DNA of 64,000 nucleotides from Microbispora triticiradicis (GTDB lineage: Bacteria > Actinomycetota > Actinomycetes > Streptosporangiales > Streptosporangiaceae): NCBI GenBank assembly GCA_003260025.2, contig QFZU02000172.1, positions 1 to 64,000 on the forward strand, given 5' to 3'. The notes beneath the pieces are model-generated. The model made no database searches. It was not told where the DNA came from and saw nothing but the letters and a program-made list of their open reading frames with translations. Positions 45,901-52,918 of this stretch are shown here, piece by piece. The first letter of the stretch is position 1; each line of letters begins with the position of its first letter. The position numbers were made by a program, and so were the translations under genes.

Positions 45901-46888
45901 GACCTACGAGCGCACCAAGGAGCTCTTCTTCGACGACCATCCGCGCGTCCTCATGGCGGCCAACAACCTGGCCGTCGCCCTGCGGCACGTCGGGGACTTC
46001 ACCGCCGCGCGCCAGCTCGACCAGGAGACCGCGGACAAACGCCGTGAGGTGCTCGGCCCGGCCCATCCCTTCACGCTCCTGTCCGAGACGAACCTGGGCC
46101 TCGACATGCGCGAAGGCGGCGAGTTCGCGAAGTCGGCGGACCTGCTGCGCGAGACGCTGAACACCTACGCCGAGGTGCCGGGCCCCGACCTGCCGGACAC
46201 GCTGCACACGGCGCGCAGCCTCGCCATATCCCTGCGCGAGGCCGGGCGCCTGGCGGAGGCGCGGCAGCTCATCGAGGCGACCTACGAGCGCTATCTCCAG
46301 CGCTTCGGCCCCCACTCCCCCGACACCGTCGCCTGCAAGCTGAACCTCGCCTGCGACCTCATGGCGGCGGGCGAGAGGCGAGGGGCGCTCGAACTCGCCT
46401 CGGAGGTGCGGGCGAGCTACCAGGACACGCTGGGCGCGGACAACCCGTACACGCTGATCGCGGCCAACAACATCACCGTGTACCTCAGGCATCTGGGCGA
46501 TTCGGCCGAGAGCCGTGCGCTGGGCGTCCGGACGCTGCGGTCACTGCGGCGCAAGGTCGGGCCCGACCACCCCTTCTCGCTCGCCTGCGCCGTCAACGTC
46601 GCCAACACCCTGGGAGAACTGCAGGAGTACGCCGAGGCGGAGAAGCTGCAGCGGGACACCCTCGACCGGCTGCGCGCGGTTCTCGGCCCCTATCACCCCA
46701 CGACGCTGATCTGCGAGGCCGACCTGGCCGTGACGCTCCGCGACCTCAGGCGGACCGACGAGGCGCGGGTGCTGCGCGAGCCCCTGCTCGTCCAGCTCCG
46801 CCGGATCCTCGGGGAGACGCATCCGGTCATCGAGGCGGTCCTGGAGTGGCGCCGCGTCGACCGGGAGCTGGAGCCCCTCCCCTGGTGA
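42968..46888 (+). CDS. FxSxx-system STAND protein: MinD-like, TIR-like, NB-ARC and TPR domains
   Basis: 1306 residues. Domain order: (1) MinD/ParA-like P-loop with deviant Walker A KGGTGRT at 16-22 and VVDWDLESPGL; (2) a second TIR-like domain about 335-450 (ALSYVPEDRLWAEWIAAVL, RTVALMSPAYLRSSRAREAW); (3) NB-ARC ATPase with P-loop GLGGVGKTQ near 521-529, Walker B WLLIFDNANN and the GLPL-like GDLPLAIEQAG; (4) about nine or ten 42-residue TPRs from about 880 to 1290 with repeated NNxAVxLRxxGD cores. STAND proteins of this build sense a signal with the TPRs, oligomerise with ATP and trigger an effector domain. Its link to FxsC by an ATGA overlap implies a joint complex. Confidence 0.9.
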   Translation: MSDFRNGHIITFYSYKGGTGRTMALANTAWILASNGHRVLVVDWDLESPGLHKFFRPFLDGGMISGTAGVIDLIKDFAWAATRPDPRPADWHTRYASVGRHVVSVEWPHFPDGGSLDFLPAGRQNRDYSSLVSTFDWDNFYERLGGGQFLDALRVDMRRGYDYVLIDSRTGLSDIADICTVHFPDTVVTCFTLSDQSIEGAARVAGEIAERFPDRDIRILPIPMRVDDAEKEKLDAGRAFARSQFEGFPSGVAQEHAGNYWGAVEIPYKPFYAYEETLATFGDAPGSPGSLLAAYERLTGVITRGRVSSLPPLDEDLRLSCRERFVRRRPSLSNEVALSYVPEDRLWAEWIAAVLTQAGMRVRTQAGDRDGDGQGRAPDPAVRTVALMSPAYLRSSRAREAWHAAEGPAALSLGLLPVRVSDVRVPPSYADPPALDLFRLDEQHAAGALLRALDRPAGAETGTQGGTPRYPGIQPAILNLPTRNAAFTGRSEVLERLRDQLVGGSQAVVTQVQEGRTQALFGLGGVGKTQLAIEYAHRFMSDYDVVWWVSAEQPELLNGSMADLADRLGIRTGDNLAEAALAAKDALRRGEPYARWLLIFDNANNAEDVQTYLPGGSGHVLITSRSQTWSLIAKPLEIDVFTREESLEHLRRRVADLSDDDADRVAAALGDLPLAIEQAGAWLQETGMSVDEYVDKLFKQPVRTLALGDSPTYPTPVAATWNVSFQRLREKSPAAVRLLQLLAFFAAEPVSLSMLYGDETVRCLVPYDDSLREKIMIGRLVRELNRFALAKVDQRNNSVQVHRLVQAVLSDQMDADERERTVHEVHRILLGARPREGDTDDPGNWPRYDEIWPHLAPSNAEDCDEEQTRQLLIDRVRYLWRRGEFDRALDLGRRLEALWIRKLGDYDRQTLYLRFHMGNVLRSQGRYRESCELNRAVLDDQRRVLSDPHPHTLQTAGSLAADLRALGELTESLRMEQETYERTKELFFDDHPRVLMAANNLAVALRHVGDFTAARQLDQETADKRREVLGPAHPFTLLSETNLGLDMREGGEFAKSADLLRETLNTYAEVPGPDLPDTLHTARSLAISLREAGRLAEARQLIEATYERYLQRFGPHSPDTVACKLNLACDLMAAGERRGALELASEVRASYQDTLGADNPYTLIAANNITVYLRHLGDSAESRALGVRTLRSLRRKVGPDHPFSLACAVNVANTLGELQEYAEAEKLQRDTLDRLRAVLGPYHPTTLICEADLAVTLRDLRRTDEARVLREPLLVQLRRILGETHPVIEAVLEWRRVDRELEPLPW

Positions 46889-46909
46889 CCGGGCCCGGCC
46901 GCTCCGTGG

Positions 46910-47893
46910 TCAGGCCGCCCGGCCGTCCCTGGCGAGCCAGCCCAGCAGGTCGGGCAGCACGTGCAGGGCGTGGAAGTGCGCCGCGCCCCGCTGGATGCGC
47001 ACCGTCGCGGTCGGTATCCGCCCGGCCAGCCAGCGGGAGTGGCTGACCGGTGAGAAGACGTCGTCCTCGCCGTGCCACAGGAGGGTGGGCACCCTGATGT
47101 CGGCGGGGTCGAACCCCCACGGCGAGCAGAAGGCCATCGCGTCGTCGATCCAGCCGTACGCGGAGGTCCGCACGGCCTCCGCGTAGTTCTGCACCAGCAT
47201 CGTCCGGATGCCGGCGTCCGCGATCACGCTCCGGTCCGACTCCGTCAGCTCGTCGTACAGGGAGTTCACGAGCCGTACCGGGTCCTCGCGGATCTCGGCC
47301 GCGGTCGGGACGAGCCGCGCCGCGAGCCGCGCCCGCCCCTGCATGGCGGTCATGTACTCCGCGACGTTGCCTTCTGTCATGCCGTCGAACCAGTCGAGCC
47401 CCTCCGCCTCCCGGGGGGCGAGCCCGACGAGGACCGCGGCCCGGGTCACCCGGTGGGGAATCAGGGCGGCGCAGGCGAGCGCGTGCGGCCCGCCACCCGA
47501 ACGGCCCACCACCGCGAAGCGGTCGAGGCCGAGGTGGTCCGCGATGACGGCCACGTCCGCGGCGACGTCCCCCACGCTGCGCCCCTCGTGCCGGTCGGAG
47601 GCGCCGTACCCCGGCCGGTCGTAGGTGATGAGCCGCACGCCGAGCCGGTAGAGCAGGCCTTCCCGTGGCAGAGGGCCGATCCGGCTGCCCGGCGTGCCGT
47701 GCAGCAGGAACACCGGTCTTCCCCCGTGGATCTTCCCCCGCTGCGCGACCGCGAGGCGCCGCTCGCCGTCTGCCGACCACACCCCGTCCGTCAACGCCCG
47801 GCCCTCCCGTGGCGATCGTCGAAGGATCTCGACTCCAGCATCCATCGAGCGGACGTGGCAGGAAAGACCCCGTCGGCCTCGGAACGGCAACAC
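46910..47893 (-). CDS. Alpha/beta hydrolase
   Basis: Up to 327 residues. HGTPGSRIG gives the oxyanion hole, the nucleophile elbow is GRSGGG, the acid is in LWHGEDDVF and the His in RGAAHFHAL. The layout resembles proline-iminopeptidase-like or haloperoxidase-like hydrolases. Start is uncertain: GTG 47893 (GGAGAAAG before it) or ATG 47845 (MDAGVEILRR). It lies on the opposite strand between the FxSxx genes and the RyR-domain gene, so it may be an unrelated insertion; its stop is 21 bases from the TPR gene stop. Confidence 0.87.
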   Translation of the reverse strand: MLPFRGRRGLSCHVRSMDAGVEILRRSPREGRALTDGVWSADGERRLAVAQRGKIHGGRPVFLLHGTPGSRIGPLPREGLLYRLGVRLITYDRPGYGASDRHEGRSVGDVAADVAVIADHLGLDRFAVVGRSGGGPHALACAALIPHRVTRAAVLVGLAPREAEGLDWFDGMTEGNVAEYMTAMQGRARLAARLVPTAAEIREDPVRLVNSLYDELTESDRSVIADAGIRTMLVQNYAEAVRTSAYGWIDDAMAFCSPWGFDPADIRVPTLLWHGEDDVFSPVSHSRWLAGRIPTATVRIQRGAAHFHALHVLPDLLGWLARDGRAA

Positions 47894-47977
47894 CTTTCTC
47901 CGGACGGCCCTGGAGCGCTTCCTAATGGCGGGTTATTTTCGAAAGGGCACGTGCCGACCAGGGAAGGAAGGGCGTTT

Positions 47978-49678
47978 ATGACCTTTCCCGCCAGCTACGT
48001 GGTGCGTGTGGTATTCGCGGGGCTCGCAGTGGCCGCATTGGTGACCGGATATATCGGCCTTAATACATATGCGAAAACCCTGGGCCTGCCTTCGGCCCCA
48101 CTGGATCTTTTGTATTGGGACCTGCAGTTGTTCGTGTTCGACTCCGCGCCGCTCGACGACCCGAGCCCGCTGCCGTCGGCGCTGGAGTTCGCCCGCTTCG
48201 CCGCGCCCGGCGTCATGGTCTACACACTGGTGGACGGAGCCCGTCTGCTCTTCGCCGCCGAACTCCGCCGGTTCCGGGCACGCAGGTCGAAGGAGCACGT
48301 GGTCGTGTGCGGCTCCGGATCGGCGGCCGTGGCCCTGGTGGAGCGGCTGCGCGCGGCGAGCACGCGGATCGTGCTGATCGGTTCGGCTCCGGTGGCCGCC
48401 GTCGGCGACCGCAAGGTGCTCTACGTCAGGGGTGACGCGCGCAGCCCCGCCACCCTGCGGGCCGCCGGCATCCAGCGGGCCTCCGTCCTGTACGCCTGCG
48501 AGCCGGACAGCTCGGCCAACACGGCGATCGCCCTCGCGGCGCACGGGGTGGCCAGGCCCGGCGGCAGGCATCCGCTTTCTGCGTACGCCCTGATCACCGA
48601 CCCCGACCTGTGCGCCGCCCTGCGGGCCCGCCGGCTGAGCCTCCCGGGCAGGCCCCGGCTGCGCCTCGACTTCTTCAACCTGGACGAGCTCGCCGCCCGG
48701 GTGCTCCTGGACCGGCACCCGATCGTGAACGAACAGCCGGTCGTCCTCATCGGGCTGGACGCCTTCGGCCGCAGCCTGCTGGTCGAGATGGCGCGCAGAC
48801 GGCGGCTGGCCCCCTCCCCCGGCCCGCTGCCGGTGACGATCATCGACACCCACGCCGCGCGGACCGTCCGGGCCCTGTGCCACCGATTCGAGTTCGTGGC
48901 CGATGTGTGCGCGCTGACCACCCACGACGCGCCACCCGGCGACTTCCCGCTCGGCAACCCGCCCCTCGGGGAACTGCTGCCGGCCGAGCCGCCGCAACGG
49001 GTGTTCGTGTGCCACGACGACCAGGACCTCGCGCTCAAGACCGCGCTCACCTCGCCGCGCCTGTGGAACTGCGGGCCCGGATCGCTCGTGGTGCGGGTCG
49101 AGGAGGCCGGCACCTTCAGCCGGGCCTTCGACAGCGTCCATCTGCTGGAGGGGCTCTCCGGCGCCCTGCGGGTGTTCGCGGTCAACGAGGAGGCCGGTGA
49201 TCCGCGGCTCATCGGAGAGGACCTGGTGGAGACGCTGGCCCGGGCGATCCACGACAGTTACGTGGCGGAGAACACCGCGCGGCGCCACGTGCGGGCGACC
49301 AACCCGTCGCTGGTCCCGTGGGAGAGCCTGCCGCCGCACCTGCGGGCGGCCAACCGGCGGCAGGCCGAGGACATCGGGCGCAAGCTGACGAGCATCGGCT
49401 GCGCCCTCGCTCCCCGCGTGGAGCCCGAGCTGCACTTCGCCTTCAAGGACTACGAGATCGAGCAGCTCGCGATGATGGAGCACGAACGGTGGCTGCGGGA
49501 CCTGATCGCCGACGGGTGGGCCCGCGGCCCGGTCCGCGACACCGGGACCAGGAGGCACCCCGACCTGGGCGGCTGGGACGACATCTCGGACGCGGCCAAG
49601 GAGAAGGACCGCGACACCGTACGGAATCTGCCGCGTATCCTGTCCACCGCCGGGTTCCAGATCGTACGGGTCGGCTGA
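47978..49678 (+). CDS. TrkA-N/RyR-domain membrane protein
   Basis: 566 residues. Two membrane helices (about 5-25 and 65-85) precede a TrkA-N-like Rossmann domain (EHVVVCGSGSAAVALVERLR, DARSPATLRAAG) and a second Rossmann-like unit (QPVVLIGLDAFGRSLLVEMA). The C-terminus is a RyR domain (about 490-560: YEIEQLAMMEHERWLRDLIA, then DGWARGP and a C-terminal DISDAAKEKDRDTVRNLPRI). In prokaryotes RyR domains are linked to nucleotide-ligand sensing in conflict systems and are often coupled to ion-channel-like membrane parts. It is followed by the SLOG-like gene after four bases. ATG 47978 has GGAAGG upstream. Confidence 0.85.
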   Translation: MTFPASYVVRVVFAGLAVAALVTGYIGLNTYAKTLGLPSAPLDLLYWDLQLFVFDSAPLDDPSPLPSALEFARFAAPGVMVYTLVDGARLLFAAELRRFRARRSKEHVVVCGSGSAAVALVERLRAASTRIVLIGSAPVAAVGDRKVLYVRGDARSPATLRAAGIQRASVLYACEPDSSANTAIALAAHGVARPGGRHPLSAYALITDPDLCAALRARRLSLPGRPRLRLDFFNLDELAARVLLDRHPIVNEQPVVLIGLDAFGRSLLVEMARRRRLAPSPGPLPVTIIDTHAARTVRALCHRFEFVADVCALTTHDAPPGDFPLGNPPLGELLPAEPPQRVFVCHDDQDLALKTALTSPRLWNCGPGSLVVRVEEAGTFSRAFDSVHLLEGLSGALRVFAVNEEAGDPRLIGEDLVETLARAIHDSYVAENTARRHVRATNPSLVPWESLPPHLRAANRRQAEDIGRKLTSIGCALAPRVEPELHFAFKDYEIEQLAMMEHERWLRDLIADGWARGPVRDTGTRRHPDLGGWDDISDAAKEKDRDTVRNLPRILSTAGFQIVRVG

Positions 49679-49682
49679 ACGA

Positions 49683-50168
49683 GTGAGCGGGACGGCCAGG
49701 ATCGCGTTCACCGGCCATCGGGGCCTCCCGCACGACACGGCCGTGCGGGTCCGCCGCGCCCTGCGGGCCGTGCTCGCCGGCCGGGCCCTGCCGCTGGTGG
49801 GCCTGTCCTGCCTGGCCGAGGGGGCCGACCAGCTCTTCGCCAGGGAGGTGCTGCGCGTGGGTGGTGACCTGGACGTGGTCGTGCCCGCCGCCGGATACCG
49901 GGAGAGCCTGCCCCGGGCGGCCCGGGCGGCGTACGACGACCTGCTCCCGCTCGCGCGGCAGGTGCACCTGATGCCGTTCGGCCGGCCGGAGCCGGTGGCG
50001 TACATGGCCGCCGCGGTGTTCATGCTCGAACGGGCGGACGAACTGTTCGCCGTCTGGGACGGGCTGCCGGCGCGCGGGCTCGGCGGCACCGCCGACGTCG
50101 TCGCGCACGCCCGCGAGCAGGACATGCGGGTGCTGGTGCTCTGGCCGCCCGGCTCGCGGCGGAACTGA
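49683..50168 (+). CDS. SLOG-like Rossmannoid protein
   Basis: 161 residues. IAFTGHRGLP at the start and GLSCLAEGADQLFAREVL match the SLOG/LOG-like Rossmann fold, whose members bind or cleave nucleotide ligands (for example the DprA, LOG and TIR-associated SLOG groups). The central LDVVVPAAGYRESL and C-terminal GLGGTADVVAHAREQDMRVL are consistent. Starts at GTG 49683 four bases after the RyR gene, so they form a sensor pair. It may generate or sense a nucleotide signal for the RyR protein or the FxSxx locus (inference). Confidence 0.78.
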   Translation: MSGTARIAFTGHRGLPHDTAVRVRRALRAVLAGRALPLVGLSCLAEGADQLFAREVLRVGGDLDVVVPAAGYRESLPRAARAAYDDLLPLARQVHLMPFGRPEPVAYMAAAVFMLERADELFAVWDGLPARGLGGTADVVAHAREQDMRVLVLWPPGSRRN

Positions 50169-50176
50169 CGGGGAGC

Positions 50177-51232
50177 ATGACAGGAGACGTGGCAGGAGGC
50201 ATGGCAGGAGGCGTGACGGGGAGCATGACGAGGGGCGCGGCGGCGGGCAGGATCCGGCGGGTCGACGCGCTGCGCGGGTTCGCCGTCTGCGGGATCATGC
50301 TGGTGAACACCTGGCAGCGGACGGCGGAGCGACGTGATCTGTCCTCTTTCGGCTGGGTGATGGAGAACCTGGTCCAGAGCCGCTTCTACCCGATCTTCGC
50401 GTTCCTTTTCGGCCTGTCCTTCGCGTTGTTCCTCGGTTCGGCCCGGGAACGCTCGGCCCGCCCCCGGGTCGTCCTGCTGCGGCGCCTGGCCGTGCTGGCC
50501 GTGCTGGGCGCCGCGCACACCGTGGTCCATCCCGGCGGGGTGCTGCTGCCGTACGCGCTGCTGGGGGTGGCGGTCCTGCTCCCGGCGAGCCTGCTGCCCC
50601 GGTGGGTGGTGCTGCTGCTCGGCTGCGGCACGCTGGCCGCCGCCCTGCTCGACTCCGAGCCGTACGTGCTGATCAGCGCGCTGTTCCTGCTCGGCCTGGC
50701 CGCCGCCCCGAGCGTGGCGGGCGGCTCGGGAGACCTGGGCGGGACGCGGGTCCTCGCCGCCGTCTGCGGAACGGCTGGGGCGCTGACGGCCGGGCTGACC
50801 TGGTGGTGGACCCACGCGCCGCCCGGCGGCGGGGTCTACCAGGCGGCGGCGGTGAGCGGCGCGGCCGCCTACGCGGCGGCGTTCCTGCTGCTCGCCCGCC
50901 GGACGGCCCTGTTCGAGGCACTGGGACGGATGGCGCTGACGAACTACGTGACGGGCACGCTGGTGATCGCGGTGGCGCTGCCGCCGCCCGCCGCCGGCGG
51001 TTCCGGCGCCGCCGTCGTCGTGGGGCTCACCGCCGTGACCCTGGCCGCGCAGGCCGCCTTCTGCCGGTGGTGGCTGGCCCGCCACCGGTACGGCCCGCTG
51101 GAGCGGGTGTGGCGGACGCTCACCTGGTGGGGAGAGCCGCCCGCCGGGCAGACTGGGAGCCGTGACCCGCATAGCGCTGTGCCAGATCCCCGTCGACCAC
51201 GACCCGAAGACCAACCTCGAGACCGTGCGTGA
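50177..51232 (+). CDS. DUF418-family polytopic membrane protein
   Basis: Up to 351 residues. VDALRGFAVCGIMLVNTW at the N-terminus and the C-terminal RYGPLERVWRTLTWW are the marks of DUF418 (YeiB-like) membrane proteins with about ten helices; function unknown, possibly transport or acyl transfer. The start is ambiguous: GACGGGGAGCATGAC occurs both at ATG 50177 and in-frame at ATG 50225, 48 bases apart, a short duplication, and the second gives a more typical N-terminus. The 3' end overlaps the nitrilase gene by 71 bases, so translation is probably coupled. Confidence 0.82.
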   Translation: MTGDVAGGMAGGVTGSMTRGAAAGRIRRVDALRGFAVCGIMLVNTWQRTAERRDLSSFGWVMENLVQSRFYPIFAFLFGLSFALFLGSARERSARPRVVLLRRLAVLAVLGAAHTVVHPGGVLLPYALLGVAVLLPASLLPRWVVLLLGCGTLAAALLDSEPYVLISALFLLGLAAAPSVAGGSGDLGGTRVLAAVCGTAGALTAGLTWWWTHAPPGGGVYQAAAVSGAAAYAAAFLLLARRTALFEALGRMALTNYVTGTLVIAVALPPPAAGGSGAAVVVGLTAVTLAAQAAFCRWWLARHRYGPLERVWRTLTWWGEPPAGQTGSRDPHSAVPDPRRPRPEDQPRDRA

Positions 51233-51953
51233 CGCTCTCGCCCGGGTGCCGGGAGCGGACCTCGCCGTGTTCCCCGAGGCCACGCTGACCCGGTTCGGCC
51301 GGGGCGTGACGCACACGGCCGAACCGCTGGACGGACCGTTCGTCACCGGCCTCGCGGAGGCGGCGCGTGAGCACGGCGTCGCCGTCATCGCCGGCGTCTT
51401 CGAACCGGCCGAGGACGGCCGGGTGTGGAACACCGCCGTCGCCCTGCGGGCGGACGGCTCGCTCGCCGCGGCCTACCGGAAGATCCATCTCTTCGACTCG
51501 TTCGGCGCGAAGGAGTCGAACCTGGTCGCGCCGGGGGACGAACCGGTGGTCGTGGAGCTCGCCGGGCTCAGGATCGGCCTGGTCACCTGCTACGACGTCC
51601 GGTTCCCCGAGCTCGCGCGAGCGCTGGTGGACCGGGGCGCGGACACGCTCGCGGTGATCGCCGCCTGGGGCTCGGGGCCGCTCAAGGAGGACCACTGGAC
51701 GACCCTCGTCAGGGCCAGGGCCATCGAGAACACCACCTGCACGATCGCCGTCGGTCAGGCTCCCAATCCCGCCATACCGGACGGGTTCGGTGTCGGCCGC
51801 AGCATGCTCGTCGATCCGATGGGCGTCGCCCGCCACGACCTGGGCCCCGGCCCCGGCGTGCTGGTCGCGGAGATCGACCCCGCCTGGACGGCGACCGCGC
51901 GCGCCACCCTCCCCTCGCTGGAACACCGACGGCTGGGTGTCGACAGATCGTAA
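51162..51953 (+). CDS. Nitrilase-superfamily carbon-nitrogen hydrolase
   Basis: 263 residues. The Glu-Lys-Cys triad is visible: Glu in LAVFPEATLTRF, Lys in YRKIHLFDSFGAKES and Cys in LVTCYDVRFPELAR. The length and the KIHLFD string suit the deaminated-glutathione amidase (Nit1-like) or omega-amidase branch, which repairs or salvages amides. GTG start. The gene starts inside the DUF418 gene and is followed ten bases later by two unknown genes. Confidence 0.92.
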   Translation: MTRIALCQIPVDHDPKTNLETVRDALARVPGADLAVFPEATLTRFGRGVTHTAEPLDGPFVTGLAEAAREHGVAVIAGVFEPAEDGRVWNTAVALRADGSLAAAYRKIHLFDSFGAKESNLVAPGDEPVVVELAGLRIGLVTCYDVRFPELARALVDRGADTLAVIAAWGSGPLKEDHWTTLVRARAIENTTCTIAVGQAPNPAIPDGFGVGRSMLVDPMGVARHDLGPGPGVLVAEIDPAWTATARATLPSLEHRRLGVDRS

Positions 51954-51963
51954 ACTACCCCCC

Positions 51964-52422
51964 ATGAACGAGCCGGGACACAGGACGCGGATGCAGAAGG
52001 TGATTCCGCCGCGGCTGCTCGTGCCGTACCTGTCGGGCCGGCGCACGATCATCTCCGGGTACGTTTACCGGGTGCAGGACTGCGACCGCCTCACCTCGCC
52101 CGCCGCGCTCGTCGAAGCCCTCGACCTGGGCTTCGACGGGTCGGAGCTCACGCCGGACGTGCCCGAGCTGTACGTCATGCGGTGGGACGCCCGGGACATC
52201 GACACCTACGTCGTCCCGTACGGCCAGCACATGGGCGGGGATTGGAGCGATGCACCGCCCTTCACCGGGAACGGGTTCACCGCCTCGCGCGAGCAGGTGG
52301 TGCCGCAGTTCCACACGATGCCGATGCCGATCCCCGCGGGCGCGGAGATCGTGCACCTCACGCCGGGCGCCGCGCGTTCCTTCGCCGCGTACGACGGCCT
52401 GACGTGGCGGCCGGCCCGATGA
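51964..52422 (+). CDS. Unknown protein, first of a coupled pair
   Basis: 152 residues. I do not recognise it. Features seen: LLVPYLSGRRTIISGYVYRV near the start, VMRWDARDIDTYVVPYGQHM, TGNGFTASREQVVPQFHTMP and a C-terminal AYDGLTWRP. Predicted mainly beta with several conserved-looking Tyr and Trp residues. No signal peptide or membrane helix. The stop overlaps the next start (ATGA), so the two products probably interact. Confidence 0.72.
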   Translation: MNEPGHRTRMQKVIPPRLLVPYLSGRRTIISGYVYRVQDCDRLTSPAALVEALDLGFDGSELTPDVPELYVMRWDARDIDTYVVPYGQHMGGDWSDAPPFTGNGFTASREQVVPQFHTMPMPIPAGAEIVHLTPGAARSFAAYDGLTWRPAR

Positions 52423-52895
52423 GCGGCCCTGTGAGCGCCCCGATCAGCGGCGGCGAGCCGGTCGGCCTGGGGTTCGTCGCCCTCTACCGGGACCGGGAGT
52501 ACGCCGCGGCGCTCGGGCCGGGCAGCGACGACGTGGTGCTGTTCAGCGAGGCGCCGCAGGAGGGCTTCACCGCCGCCGGGGGCTACTGGCGGCTGCGGGT
52601 GGACCGGTCCGCACTGGACCGGCTCACCCTGCTGCGTACGGTCGGGGCGTTCGGCGGGGAGCCCTGCCTGGTGCTGGACGAGGACGACGGGGGCGACGGC
52701 GGGGAGGGCGGCCTCCACATCGCCTACACCGGCCACAACGGCCTGAAGGCCGAGGCGCTCGGCTACTGGCTCGTGGACCACGGCGCGTACGAGGTGGTGG
52801 TGCCCCGCGACGAGGTGCACGCCGTCCGGGTGGAACGGGTGCCCGTGCCGCTCGCCGCCGACCGGCCGGACGGCCAGGAGCCGGGCGACCGATGA
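52419..52895 (+). CDS. Unknown protein, second of a coupled pair
   Basis: 158 residues, not recognised. It contains VGLGFVALYRDREYAAALGP, SEAPQEGFTAAGGYWRLRVD, a Gly/Asp-rich loop (about 88-96), LHIAYTGHNGLKAEALGYWL and VPRDEVHAVRVERVPVPL. No membrane segment or signal peptide. Translation is coupled to the preceding gene. An immunity-type or enzyme-partner role is possible but nothing in the sequence proves it. Confidence 0.72.
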   Translation: MSGPVSAPISGGEPVGLGFVALYRDREYAAALGPGSDDVVLFSEAPQEGFTAAGGYWRLRVDRSALDRLTLLRTVGAFGGEPCLVLDEDDGGDGGEGGLHIAYTGHNGLKAEALGYWLVDHGAYEVVVPRDEVHAVRVERVPVPLAADRPDGQEPGDR

Positions 52896-52918
52896 CGGCG
52901 CCTCCCGGATAAGGCCGG

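Noticed and set aside
47933-51433. Open frame of about 1166 codons on the - strand
   Set aside because: Antisense to the RyR, SLOG and DUF418 genes, which have clear families and ribosome sites; the antisense product has no recognisable domain.
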